Shown here: one piece after another, positions 7,744-16,043 of the stretch
Layout of the letters: the number at the start of each line of letters is the position of its first letter
Numbering within the stretch: position 1 is the stretch's first letter
Assembly (NCBI GenBank): GCA_964514105.1
Contig: CAZEPJ010000054.1
Span: 1 to 30,475, forward strand
From: CAZEPJ01 sp964514105
Lineage (GTDB): Bacteria; Desulfobacterota; Desulfocorpusculales; Desulfocorpusculum
Reading direction: 5' to 3'
Length of the DNA: 30,475 bases
Translations under genes and position numbers: made by a program
The notes under the pieces: model-generated
Told to the model about the DNA's origin: nothing
The model's input: the letters and a program-made list of their open reading frames with translations, nothing else
Databases searched by the model: none

Positions 7744-7911
7744 CCCCCCGGCCACGACCCGTGTGCATCCAGGGGACGTCCCCTTTGGCGCGGATCACCG
7801 GAGAGTCCTCCGCCGCCGGTTGTACAAGGCAGGACGATCAAGAGACCGCCTTGGTGTTCCCACTTTGCGCCCTTCCCGAAGGGACGGCGCCCCCATAAGC
7901 ACACATTTTCC

Positions 7912-7940
7912 TTGCTAATTTCGGGTCGCAGGGATATCTT
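7912..7940 (+). promoter_or_regulatory. candidate promoter of ctpA
   Basis: TTGCTA (7912-7917) and TATCTT (7935-7940) are 17 bases apart in an AT-richer patch of the 292-base gap 7744-8035. The predicted leader before ctpA is about 90 bases. The rest of the gap shows only a small CCCTT/AAGGG hairpin near 7870-7883 and no gene. Confidence 0.42.
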
Positions 7941-8035
7941 AATGGCGTGACAGCTTGTGAGATACATGGGGGCGGGCGCCGCGTTCAGGGCTCCTTGCAG
8001 GGAGCAGCCGGCGCGCCTCCGCAGGAGGTTCGGGA

Positions 8036-9361
8036 GTGAGCAAGAGACTGTCTTCCGTTCGCATCGGCGTTCTGCTGGCCCTGGCGTTCGTCCTGGGGAT
8101 GCTGGTCAACAGCGGCGGGCTGCGCTGGGTCCTGGCCGTTCCCAAGGAGTCCTTCGAACGATACGAGCGGCTCAAGATCTTCACGGACGTCCTGGCGTAC
8201 GTGGAGCGCAACTACGTGGAAGCCGTGGACATGAACAAGCTGGTGTACGGGGCCATCCAGGGAATGCTCCAGACGCTCGACCCCCATTCCTCCTTCATGA
8301 ACCCGGAGGTGTACAAGGAGCTCCAGGTCGAGACCAAGGGGACCTTCGAGGGCCTGGGGATCGAGATCACGGTGCGGGACGGGGTCCTCACCGTGGTCTC
8401 CCCCATCGACGACACCCCCGCGTTTCGGGCCGGACTCAAGGCCGGGGACCAGATCATCCGGATCAACGGGGAGTCCACCAAGGACATGACCTTGATGGAG
8501 GCCATCAAGCGGCTTCGAGGCCCCAAGGGGACCCAGGTGACCATCTCCGTGCTCCGCAAGGGGTGGACCGAGCTCAAGGACTTCACCATCACCCGGGACG
8601 TGATCCCCATCGCCAGCGTCAAGCACGAGCGGCTTCAGGACGGGTACGGGTACGTGCGGATCAAGAGCTTCCAGGAAAGCACGACCCCGGATCTTGAGCG
8701 GGCCCTCAAGGAGCTGGAGTCCGGCCCTGGGGGGATCCAGGGGCTCATCTTGGATTTGAGGAACAACCCGGGAGGTCTTTTGCCCCAGGCCATCGAGGTG
8801 GCGGACAAGTTCATCGCCAGCGGCCTGATCGTCTACACCGAGGGCCGTCAGGACAAGAAGCAGTTCATGGCCCGCGCCGAGGGGAGCCGGACCGACTTCC
8901 CCATGGTGGTGCTCGTCAACGGCGGGAGCGCCAGCGCCTCCGAGATCGTGGCCGGGGCCCTGCAGGACCACAAGCGGGCCCTGATCCTGGGCAGCCCCAC
9001 CTTCGGCAAGGGCTCGGTGCAGTCCATCTACGGCCCTTTGGAGGACGGCTCGGGCCTCCGCCTGACCGTGGCCCTGTACTACACGCCCAACGGCCGGAAC
9101 ATTCAGGCCAAGGGGATCGCCCCGGATGTGCGGGTGGAGGAGGACGAGTGGGAGTACAAGGCCTCCTCCAACAAGAAGGTGGTCCGGGAAAAAGACCTCA
9201 CGGGGCACCTGGAAAAAGAGGGGAAGAAGCCGGCCCCAGAGGAGCCCAGGGCCCTGGGGCTGAGGGAGGAGCAGGCCAAGGACATCCAGTTGATCCGCGC
9301 CCTGGAACTGCTCAAAGGCTGGAGCGTGTTCCACAACCTTCCCAACGGCAAGTCCTCCTGA
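8036..9361 (+). CDS. ctpA: carboxyl-terminal processing protease, S41 family
   Basis: A 441-residue periplasmic serine protease. Residues 9-25 form an uncleaved or signal-type hydrophobic anchor. Then come an N-terminal helical region, a PDZ domain (about 98-180, with GIEITVRDG and AGDQIIRINGE) and the S41 catalytic core. The Ser/Lys dyad is intact: Ser300 in NGGSASASE and Lys325 in FGKGSVQ, the 25-residue spacing typical of the family. The C-terminus is Lys/Glu-rich. CtpA trims C-termini of periplasmic proteins and, in several bacteria, regulates peptidoglycan hydrolases. The start is a GTG with AGGAGG 7 bases upstream. The next gene, a divergent polysaccharide deacetylase, is a common partner; the frequently associated envC is absent here. 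Confidence 0.94.
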   Translation: MSKRLSSVRIGVLLALAFVLGMLVNSGGLRWVLAVPKESFERYERLKIFTDVLAYVERNYVEAVDMNKLVYGAIQGMLQTLDPHSSFMNPEVYKELQVETKGTFEGLGIEITVRDGVLTVVSPIDDTPAFRAGLKAGDQIIRINGESTKDMTLMEAIKRLRGPKGTQVTISVLRKGWTELKDFTITRDVIPIASVKHERLQDGYGYVRIKSFQESTTPDLERALKELESGPGGIQGLILDLRNNPGGLLPQAIEVADKFIASGLIVYTEGRQDKKQFMARAEGSRTDFPMVVLVNGGSASASEIVAGALQDHKRALILGSPTFGKGSVQSIYGPLEDGSGLRLTVALYYTPNGRNIQAKGIAPDVRVEEDEWEYKASSNKKVVREKDLTGHLEKEGKKPAPEEPRALGLREEQAKDIQLIRALELLKGWSVFHNLPNGKSS

Positions 9362-9403
9362 GGGGTCCGACCCCCGGGGCAACCTGACGAGGGGTAGATC
9401 CCT

Positions 9404-10627
9404 GTGGCCAAGGAGAGGCAAAGGAGCCGGCGTTCCCCGTGGGCAGCCGTGGCCATGGGGCTCATCGCCGTAGGCGGGGTGTGCCTGGGGTTCATCCTGT
9501 CCCCGGCGAGGCGTCCCTCCCCGCCTCCGGCCCAGCTCCACCAAGCTTCCCCCGCCGCAGGCCGGAGCCCCGCCGTGGACCACGCGGCCCGATGGATGGA
9601 CGAGCGCTTGGGTGGGCTCTGGGCGCAGCTGGGGGTCCCCCTGTCCCGGGTTCGGCTGGAGGCCATCCCCGACCGGGAATGGCAGGGCACCCAGTGGGAG
9701 ATGCGGGTCCTCGATGTCCGGCTCCCCCGGGAGGTCTCCCTGATCCGGGCTTCCCAGGGCATGGAACGCATTGCCCAGGGGACCGAGCGCAGGGTCCAGG
9801 TCTTCTGGGTGGACGAGGGGGATATTCATCGGGCCGCGGATATCTGGGTGGAGGGGTACCTCACCCATCGCGTGTTCCTCAAGGAGGCGTCCGAGGAGAC
9901 CGCCAGGCCTCCGGCTTTCGCCCCGTCGGCCGGGCCCCGCATCGCCCTGATCGTGGACGACCTGGGCCAGGCCTATGAGCCGGCCCGCTCCCTGCTGGCC
10001 CTCAACGTCCCGCTGACCTTCTCCCTGTTGCCCCGGCTTTCCCAGACCCGGCGGATCGCCCGCGAGGCCGGGGAGCGGGGCGTGGAGGTCATGCTCCACG
10101 TGCCCATGGAGCCGTGGGGGTACCCGGACAAGCGGCCCGGCCCCGGCTCCCTCATGGCGGCCATGGCCCTGGATGATGTGGAGGCGGGGCTGGTGGCCCT
10201 CGTCCGGGGGCTGCCCGAGGCCAAGGGCGCGAACAACCATATGGGCTCGCGGCTCACCGAGGACCGGGAGCGCATGGGCAAAGTCATGGAAGTCCTGGGA
10301 TCCCGGGGGCTCTACTTCGTGGACAGCCTCACGTCGCCCCGCTCGGTGGGGTTCCATGTGGCGCGGGAAAAGGGCGTTGCGGCATACCGCCGCGACGTCT
10401 TCCTGGATCCCGTCCAGGACGAGGAGAAGATCCGGGGCCAGTTCCGGAGGCTTCTCCAGGTGGCCCGCCTTCAGGGCCACGCCATCGGCATCTGCCATCC
10501 CTATCCCGAGACCTTGCGGCTCCTGCCCGAACTGGTGGACCGATCCCGGGCCGAAGGATACCAGTGGGTGACCGTGTCACAACTGCTGGGGGATGGGCGG
10601 CGCACCCAGCAGGCCCGGGCGCGGTGA
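9404..10627 (+). CDS. divergent polysaccharide deacetylase family protein (YibQ/DUF610)
   Basis: A 407-residue protein with one N-terminal membrane segment (about 13-32), a Pro/Arg-rich linker and a C-terminal divergent polysaccharide deacetylase domain from about residue 180. Visible family features are the IALIVDDLGQ strand with paired Asp, LHVPMEPWGYP, NNHMGSRLT, FVDSLTSPRSVG and IGICHPYPETL, a set of acidic and His residues resembling a NodB-like metal site. It should face the periplasm. It follows ctpA by 42 bases and is probably co-transcribed. Activity on a polysaccharide has been assumed from fold and is not proven for this family. The start is a GTG after GACGAGGGG. Confidence 0.85.
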   Translation: MAKERQRSRRSPWAAVAMGLIAVGGVCLGFILSPARRPSPPPAQLHQASPAAGRSPAVDHAARWMDERLGGLWAQLGVPLSRVRLEAIPDREWQGTQWEMRVLDVRLPREVSLIRASQGMERIAQGTERRVQVFWVDEGDIHRAADIWVEGYLTHRVFLKEASEETARPPAFAPSAGPRIALIVDDLGQAYEPARSLLALNVPLTFSLLPRLSQTRRIAREAGERGVEVMLHVPMEPWGYPDKRPGPGSLMAAMALDDVEAGLVALVRGLPEAKGANNHMGSRLTEDRERMGKVMEVLGSRGLYFVDSLTSPRSVGFHVAREKGVAAYRRDVFLDPVQDEEKIRGQFRRLLQVARLQGHAIGICHPYPETLRLLPELVDRSRAEGYQWVTVSQLLGDGRRTQQARAR

Positions 10628-10634
10628 AGCCGCC

Positions 10635-11501
10635 ATGATCATCGACGGACACGTTCACATCTTCCCCGAGGAGGTCCGCCGCGGGCGGGAGCGGTTCTGC
10701 AGCCGCGACCGGGCCTTCGCTGCCGTGTACGGGAACCCCGCGGCCCGCATGGCCTCGGCCGAGGACGTGCTGCAGGCCCTGGACGATGTGGGGGCCGACG
10801 GGGCCGTGGCCTGCGGCTTCCCCTGGCGGGACGCGTCCCTGTGCCGGGAGCACAACGACTACGTGGCCGAGGCGTGCGCCCGCCACCGGGGGAGGCTCGT
10901 GGGCCTGGGGTGCGTGGCCCCCTGGGCCGGAGAGGCGGCGCTGCAGGAGGCGGAGCGATGCCTCCGGGGCGGCCTGGGGGGGATCGGCGAGGTGGCGGCG
11001 TACGGCGGTGCCGCATGGGATCTGGCCGCCCCGTTCTTCGGGGACCTGGCTGCCCTCCTGACGCACTGGGGCAAGCCGCTGCTCCTCCACGTCACTGAGC
11101 CGGTGGGACATACCTACCCGGGAAAGGACCGCACCGACCTCGAGGCCCTGTACGCCTGGATCCTCTCCCACCCCGACCTGGACGTGGTGCTGGCTCACTG
11201 GGGCGGAGGGCTCTTCTTCTACGAACTCATGCCGGAGGTGCGCACGGCCTGCCGCCGCGTGTGCTACGACACGGCGGCCTCGCCTTTTCTGTACCGTCCC
11301 GAGATCTACCGTGTGGCCCTGGAGATCGTGGGCGGGGATCGCCTGATCCTGGGGAGCGACTATCCCCTCATCCATCCAAGGCGATACCTCAAGGAGATCA
11401 GCGGGCTGGGCCTGCCCGAGGCCGACGTTTCCGGACTCCTGGGCGCCAACGCCGCCCGTCTGTTCGGGTGGGCGGGGATTACGGAGGCGCCGGCCGCGTA
11501 G
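10635..11501 (+). CDS. amidohydrolase family protein (metal-dependent TIM-barrel hydrolase)
   Basis: A 288-residue protein of the amidohydrolase-2 (PF04909-like) group. It begins IIDGHVHIF, giving the metal-binding H-x-H pair (His6, His8). Further candidate metal ligands are the His in LLLHVTEPVGH, the His in VLAHWGGG and the Asp in LGSDYPL. Members include decarboxylases, hydrolases and lyases of aromatic or hydroxy acids; the substrate here is unknown. The ATG at 10635 lies 7 bases after the stop of the preceding gene with only a weak ribosome-binding site, so translation is probably coupled. An in-frame ATG at 10593 would overlap the upstream gene and is less likely because HVH would then be displaced from its usual N-terminal position. 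Confidence 0.85.
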   Translation: MIIDGHVHIFPEEVRRGRERFCSRDRAFAAVYGNPAARMASAEDVLQALDDVGADGAVACGFPWRDASLCREHNDYVAEACARHRGRLVGLGCVAPWAGEAALQEAERCLRGGLGGIGEVAAYGGAAWDLAAPFFGDLAALLTHWGKPLLLHVTEPVGHTYPGKDRTDLEALYAWILSHPDLDVVLAHWGGGLFFYELMPEVRTACRRVCYDTAASPFLYRPEIYRVALEIVGGDRLILGSDYPLIHPRRYLKEISGLGLPEADVSGLLGANAARLFGWAGITEAPAA

Positions 11502-11585
11502 GATGCCATCAATGGGGGGAGTGAATGGCCGGGTCTGGGGGTCTGGGACGGCCGTGCTTCCGGGGACCTGCGGCCGGGGGACGCC

Positions 11586-11614
11586 TTGCCCCCTGCCGCA
11601 GGCCGGACCATACT
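11586..11614 (+). promoter_or_regulatory. candidate promoter of the NFU gene
   Basis: TTGCCC (11586-11591) and CATACT (11609-11614) are 17 bases apart. The predicted start of transcription near 11621 fits the ATG at 11678. A 6-bp inverted repeat, GACCAT/ATGGTC, overlaps the -10 region. Confidence 0.4.
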
Positions 11615-11677
11615 GATATGGTCGGAGTCAACGAGCTTGCCAAGGCAGGGGCCGCAGCCGCGGCCGGGGAGGATGGA

Positions 11678-11896
11678 ATGAACGAGCGTGTGGAAGCGGT
11701 GTTGAGGGAGATCCGGCCCATGCTGCGGGCCGACGGCGGCGACGTGGAGCTGGTGGGCGTGGACGACGGGGTGGTGAAGGTGAAGCTCACCGGGGCCTGC
11801 GGCGGATGCCCCATGTCTCAGATGACGCTCAAGATGGGGATCGAGAAGCGGCTCAAAGAGCGGTTGCCCGAGGTCAAGGGCGTGGTGTCCGTCTGA
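11678..11896 (+). CDS. NifU C-terminal domain (NFU) iron-sulfur carrier protein
   Basis: A minimal 72-residue NFU domain. It has the IRPMLRADGGDVEL start and the CxxC pair Cys41/Cys44 in TGACGGCPMS, which binds a bridging 4Fe-4S cluster in the dimer. NFU proteins pass clusters from the assembly machinery to client enzymes; the nearby radical SAM protein would be one possible client, but that is speculation. The ATG at 11678 follows GGGGAGG at 11666-11672. An in-frame ATG at 11618 would add an Ala-rich 20-residue leader not typical of the family. Confidence 0.9.
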   Translation: MNERVEAVLREIRPMLRADGGDVELVGVDDGVVKVKLTGACGGCPMSQMTLKMGIEKRLKERLPEVKGVVSV

Positions 11897-11918
11897 GCGG
11901 CGCCGGTGCGGGCCGGCC

Positions 11919-13496
11919 TCAGGCCCATTGCCAATGGGTCCCACCGCGGGGGTCTCGCCGGGAGACGAGTAGGTGGGCCTGGAGGAGCGGGCAGATGTGC
12001 CCTTGGACCTGGGCGAGAGGGCGTCCCATGGCCGCGGCCAGCCGATGGGCAAGGGATCGGGAGGGATCGGCGGCGTCCTCGGCCGGGTCCTGCGCCAGGC
12101 GCTCGATGAACTCTCCCGCCACAAGCTGCCGCAGGAACTCCCCATGACGATGCCGGTGGAGCTCCTGAGCCTGCTCCGGCGTCAGGGCACCCAGGCGCTC
12201 GGCGCGCAGGAGGTCGGCCAGGTACGCGCGCACCCCTCTGAGATGCCGGCCCACGGCCCGGCTCAGATGCCACGGACCCACCCGCCCTGTGGCCGTGACG
12301 GGCTTTCCCTGGGCATACAGGCGCCAATCATGGGACAGGATGCGGATGCCCAGCTCCGGCGCCCGCTCCCTCACCTCGGTGCCCACGTACGGTGTCAGGA
12401 GGTTGAGGCTGTACCGCACGCCCAGGGAGTCGGCGAAGCCCAGGGTCCGCTCCAGGCTCTCCGGCGTCTCTCCCGGAAGGCCCAGGACAAATGACGCCAG
12501 CACATCGATGCCGGCTGCCCGGGCCATGTCCACGGCCGCCCGGGTCTGTCGGGGCGTGATCCCCTTTCGGATGCGCCGGAGGACCTCGGGGTCGCCGCTC
12601 TCGGCGCCGAACAGGATCCGCTCGCAGCCGGCTCGCTTCATCCACCCCAGGAGCTCCGGGTCCACCGTGTCCACCCGGGCATAGGCCCTCCACGACACCC
12701 CCAGCCGGCGGCGGTGGATCTCCCGGCAGATGGCCAGGGCCCTGTCCCGCCGGAACGTGAACAGATCGTCCTCCACCCGGAGCCTATCGAAGCCCAGGTG
12801 GACCAACGCCTCCATCTCGTCGGCCACGGACTCGGGGGAGCGGAAGCGCCCCCGGGCACCGATCATCCGGCGTCCCACGCAGAACAGGCAGCGGTGGGGG
12901 CATCCTCGGGAGGTGATGAGGCTGGCCCCGCCCCCGAAGGCCCGGTACTTGGAGAGGGGCAGGAGGTGCCACGCCGGCCTTGGGAGGGCCTCCAGGTCCT
13001 CCCCGAAGGGGCGCGGCGGGTTTCGCCGGACCACACCGGCCCGATCCCGCCAGGTCACACCCCGAACCCCGTCCAGATCCCGGCCCGAGGCCACCCTGGA
13101 GACGATCTCCGACAGGGTCTCCTCACCCTCTCCCCGGACCACCGCATCCACCCACCCATGGCTCGCCAGGATCCCCTCATCGTCGAAACTGACATGGGCC
13201 CCCCCCCACACGGTCGTTGTCTGGGGGAGCCGCCGCTTGGTGGCCCGAAGGAGCCGGGACGCCTCGGAGACGTTGATGGAAAAGGAGGTCGCCCCCGCCA
13301 CCTGCGGATGGAAGGCGTCCAGCATCCCCCGCAGGGCCCGCCCGGGCGCCCGGGACAGCTGCAGGTCCGCCACGGCCACGCCGTGGCCATCCCGCTCCAG
13401 GCGGCCGGCCAGGTACAGGAGGCCCAAGGGCATGGTCAGCCCCTCGCTGACGGGATAGGGAGGATTGATGAGCAGGACGTTCACGCCCGGCGGCAC
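11919..13496 (-). CDS. B12-binding domain radical SAM protein
   Basis: A 525-residue protein with an N-terminal cobalamin-binding-like Rossmann domain (about 5-135; VLLINPPYP, the GLLYLAGRLERDGHGV helix) followed by a radical SAM core. The cluster motif is C-x3-C-x2-C at Cys199, Cys203 and Cys206 (GCPHRCLFC). Downstream RVEDDLFTF, LFGAESGDPEVLRRIRKG and VLASFVLGLPGET are typical core strands of the BchE/P-methylase/HpnJ-like group. The last 130 residues are Arg/His-rich helices without a recognised family. Possible reactions include C-methylation or ring rearrangement; the substrate is unknown. The start is uncertain: GTG at 13496, or GTG at 13484 with GAGGT about 9 bases upstream. It is transcribed divergently from the GalT/HIT-like gene. 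Confidence 0.85.
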   Translation of the reverse strand: MPPGVNVLLINPPYPVSEGLTMPLGLLYLAGRLERDGHGVAVADLQLSRAPGRALRGMLDAFHPQVAGATSFSINVSEASRLLRATKRRLPQTTTVWGGAHVSFDDEGILASHGWVDAVVRGEGEETLSEIVSRVASGRDLDGVRGVTWRDRAGVVRRNPPRPFGEDLEALPRPAWHLLPLSKYRAFGGGASLITSRGCPHRCLFCVGRRMIGARGRFRSPESVADEMEALVHLGFDRLRVEDDLFTFRRDRALAICREIHRRRLGVSWRAYARVDTVDPELLGWMKRAGCERILFGAESGDPEVLRRIRKGITPRQTRAAVDMARAAGIDVLASFVLGLPGETPESLERTLGFADSLGVRYSLNLLTPYVGTEVRERAPELGIRILSHDWRLYAQGKPVTATGRVGPWHLSRAVGRHLRGVRAYLADLLRAERLGALTPEQAQELHRHRHGEFLRQLVAGEFIERLAQDPAEDAADPSRSLAHRLAAAMGRPLAQVQGHICPLLQAHLLVSRRDPRGGTHWQWA

Positions 13497-13521
13497 CTCG
13501 GGAGGCGTTCCCGCGCACGCT

Positions 13522-13551
13522 TTGACCTCACCGTCGCGGCGTTGCTATGAT
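13522..13551 (+). promoter_or_regulatory. strong sigma70-type promoter of the GalT/HIT-like gene
   Basis: TTGACC (13522-13527) and TATGAT (13546-13551) are separated by 18 bases, and the -10 is extended (TGC before TATGAT). A leader of about 20 bases contains AAGGAGG 8 bases before the ATG. Confidence 0.65.
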
Positions 13552-13578
13552 ACACGGACCCCGAAGGAGGTCTCAACC

Positions 13579-14910
13579 ATGAGCGGCACGCGCAACTACG
13601 CCGAGATGATCGTCCGCATGTCGGACGGAACCATCAAGCAGCTCAACCCCCTCACCGGCAGGGAGTCCTGGTACGTGCCGGGACGGGGCGACCGACCCCT
13701 GCCCCATCACAAGGCCGACCAGAGAAAGCCGTTGGAGGCCAAGCCGGTGGAGGACTACTGCAGCTTCTGCGAGGCCCGGTACCTGGAGACCCCCCCGGAG
13801 AAATCCCGTCTCGTTCGGACCGCCGAGGGGCATCAGATCCTCACCCGCCTCATGCCCAATCAGCTGGCCGACACCAAGCCCCTTTTCCGCCGCGTGGCCA
13901 ACCTCTTCGAGATCGTGACCACCGACTACTGGGAGAAGAACTACGACTACCGCATGGGCGCGGACCTCCTGGCCTGGAAGGAGGCGTACCTCAGCCTGCC
14001 CGCCGGCAGGAAGCACGCCTTCGGGATCGTGGACTCCAAGCTCAAGCTCATGGGAAGGAGCCCCCAGCAGATCGCGGCCGTCACCGACTACCCGGAGCGG
14101 GAGAAGATGTCCGACGCCTTTTTCGGCGGAGGGCACGAACTGATCGTGGCCGGCCGCCACTACCGGGAGGGGGCCCAGTACGACCACGAGCTGTACTCTT
14201 CGGGGGCCATGAGTGCCGAGGAGCACTTCCACTACCTTTCCTTCACCATCGAGGCGGTCAAGGACCTGTACCGGGTCAACCGCTACATCCGGTACGTGGT
14301 CGTCTTCCAGAATTGGCTCACGCCGGCCGGGGCGTCCTTCGAACACCTGCACAAGCAGATGGTGGGTCTGGACGAGTGGGGCACCGACATCGAGAACGAG
14401 GTGGTCCTGGCCCGGGACAACCCCAACGCGTACAACGAGCTGGGGGTGAACTTCGCCAGCTACACGAACCGGGTCATCGCGGAGAACGCCCACGCCATCG
14501 CCTTCGTGGACATCGGCCATCGCTTCCCCACGGTGGCCATCTACTCCAAGAGCCGCAACCTCAGGCCGTACGAGCACACGGCGGAGGAGATCCGGGGCAT
14601 GAGCGACCTGGTGCACGCGTGCCACGCCGCCACGGGAGGGGCGGTCTCCTGCAACGAGGAGTGGTATTTCATGCCCGAGGACTGCCTGGAGCGGATTCCC
14701 TGGCACATCATGATCAAGTGGCGGGTGAACAATCCGGCGGGCTTCGAGGGCGGGACCCAGATCTACATCAACCCCATCAGCTACCTGCAGTTGAGAGACC
14801 AGCTCGTCCCGCGCCTGTTCCAGCTCCGGGAGCAGGGAAAGATCGCGGGGATGCAGATCGCCCAGGAATGCGTGCTGGCGCCCAACCCGCTGATGTACAA
14901 CCGGCCGTAA
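13579..14910 (+). CDS. GalT/HIT-superfamily nucleotidyltransferase-like protein (DUF4921-like)
   Basis: A 443-residue protein resembling galactose-1-phosphate uridylyltransferase-type proteins. Supporting features are VPGRGDRPLP near the N-terminus, a Cys pair at Cys61/Cys64 (DYCSFCEARY, like the zinc-binding CPFC of GalT), and a HIT-type FEHLHKQMVG in which His256-x-His258-x-Gln260 occupies the place of the GalT HPHxQ nucleophile motif. A further His-rich stretch, EEHFHYLSF, lies ahead of it. I recall related proteins catalogued as DUF4921, without assigned reaction. It is monocistronic behind a strong promoter and ideal AAGGAGG, so it is probably well expressed. An uncharacterised nucleotidyl- or phosphotransferase is the safest reading. 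Confidence 0.7.
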   Translation: MSGTRNYAEMIVRMSDGTIKQLNPLTGRESWYVPGRGDRPLPHHKADQRKPLEAKPVEDYCSFCEARYLETPPEKSRLVRTAEGHQILTRLMPNQLADTKPLFRRVANLFEIVTTDYWEKNYDYRMGADLLAWKEAYLSLPAGRKHAFGIVDSKLKLMGRSPQQIAAVTDYPEREKMSDAFFGGGHELIVAGRHYREGAQYDHELYSSGAMSAEEHFHYLSFTIEAVKDLYRVNRYIRYVVVFQNWLTPAGASFEHLHKQMVGLDEWGTDIENEVVLARDNPNAYNELGVNFASYTNRVIAENAHAIAFVDIGHRFPTVAIYSKSRNLRPYEHTAEEIRGMSDLVHACHAATGGAVSCNEEWYFMPEDCLERIPWHIMIKWRVNNPAGFEGGTQIYINPISYLQLRDQLVPRLFQLREQGKIAGMQIAQECVLAPNPLMYNRP

Positions 14911-14922
14911 GGAGGCGCGTGG

Positions 14923-15333
14923 TCAACCGGGCCCCTCGGGCCTGAAGCGCTTGGCCAAGGTGGGCCCGTCCAGGTACCCCCCGTGCAGGATGCGGAAGCC
15001 GAACCGCCTGAAGAAGGGGAGGTTCTTTTCCTCGAAAAGAACGTTCACGCCCTGGGGGCCCAATGCGGCGCATCCCTCCAGGGCCGCCTCCACCAGGAGG
15101 GTCCCCAGCCCCCTGCGCTGCAGATCGGGATGGACGCAGACGTCCTGGAGCAGGAGATCCCCGTGGGGGCTCCCCACCACCTGGGCGAACCCGACCAGGC
15201 GGCCGTGGAGCCTGGCGCTGACGTGGAAGACGTCCTCCCGGAGGATCCGTTCGTAGTCCCCGTCTGTGGGCCAACCCACTGAGCGACGCAAGGCGAGGAG
15301 CTCGCCGGTTGAGACCGGCAGGCCCCGGCCCAC
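14923..15333 (-). CDS. GNAT family N-acetyltransferase
   Basis: A GNAT-fold acetyltransferase of about 136 residues. The core shows LVGFAQVVG, then LLLQDVCVHPDLQRRGLGTLLV, which carries the acetyl-CoA pyrophosphate-binding R-R-G-L-G, and the closing PFFRRFGF segment. Substrate unknown. The GTG at 15333 is chosen as the only plausible start between the stop of the upstream gene (15366) and the conserved region; its ribosome-binding site is weak. It is last in a three-gene minus-strand run with the MBL-fold and BFN-PDZ genes, spaced by about 30 bases each. Confidence 0.8.
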   Translation of the reverse strand: MGRGLPVSTGELLALRRSVGWPTDGDYERILREDVFHVSARLHGRLVGFAQVVGSPHGDLLLQDVCVHPDLQRRGLGTLLVEAALEGCAALGPQGVNVLFEEKNLPFFRRFGFRILHGGYLDGPTLAKRFRPEGPG

Positions 15334-15365
15334 CTGCAGATCCCCGGCCCCTGCCGCACCGCCCC

Positions 15366-16013
15366 TCAGCTCTCGTCCCACAACACGTCTCCAAAGGGCG
15401 CGCCCTTGCGGGGTCGGCTGCAATATCGCTGGTACTCGGCCCTGGAGGCGTCGACCCGGGTGCCCTGGCCATGTCCGGGGAGGAGTCGGACGCCGTCGGG
15501 CAGGGTGTAGATCCTCGTCTCCAGGCTCCGGACGATCTGCTCGAAGGCCTCGGGGCTCCACGTCTTTCCGGGCCCTCCCGGGAACACCGTGTCCCCGCAG
15601 AAGCAGATGGACTGCCCCAGGACAAGACACACGCTTCCCGGCGTATGCCCCGGGGTGTGGAGGACCTCCAGCTCCAGGCCGCCTGCGGGGATCTTCCGGC
15701 CGTGCTCCAGGGGGAGGTCCGGTTTCAGCGCCGCGGCCTCCGGCTCCAGCGGGTGGACGCCTACCAGGGCCCCCGTTGCCTCGCGGATGGGCCCCAGGGC
15801 CTGGATGTGATCCATGTGGGCATGGGTGAGGAGAATCGCCGCCAGGCGGTCCCGCCCCACCGCCTCCAGGATGCGTTGGGGCTCGAAGGCGGCATCGATG
15901 AGCACACTGACCGACTGTCGGGGGTCCCGAACCAGGTACACGTTGTTCTCATAAGGCCCCACGACCAGCCGCGTCACCCGGACCCCATCTTCGTCAACCA
16001 GCACGTCCTTCAC
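15366..16013 (-). CDS. metallo-beta-lactamase fold hydrolase (glyoxalase II-like)
   Basis: A 215-residue MBL-fold protein with the zinc motif T-H-A-H-M-D-H (His64, His66, Asp68, His69), LHTPGHTPGS, CFCGDTVF and a closing LLPGHG. The order and length match the small glyoxalase II-like group that hydrolyses thioesters such as hydroxyacyl-glutathione analogues, but other MBL activities are possible. Translation starts at a GTG preceded by GGAGGAGACC. The BFN-PDZ gene ends 30 bases upstream. Confidence 0.9.
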   Translation of the reverse strand: MKDVLVDEDGVRVTRLVVGPYENNVYLVRDPRQSVSVLIDAAFEPQRILEAVGRDRLAAILLTHAHMDHIQALGPIREATGALVGVHPLEPEAAALKPDLPLEHGRKIPAGGLELEVLHTPGHTPGSVCLVLGQSICFCGDTVFPGGPGKTWSPEAFEQIVRSLETRIYTLPDGVRLLPGHGQGTRVDASRAEYQRYCSRPRKGAPFGDVLWDES

Positions 16014-16043
16014 GGTCTCCTCCCGTTGCGAATTTGCCGTTTC

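Noticed and set aside
7985..10498. Very long minus-strand open frame (over 800 codons) opposite ctpA and the deacetylase gene
   Set aside because: The plus-strand genes have complete family motifs; the opposite frame is His/Gly/Pro-rich with no domain, an effect of GC-rich codon use.
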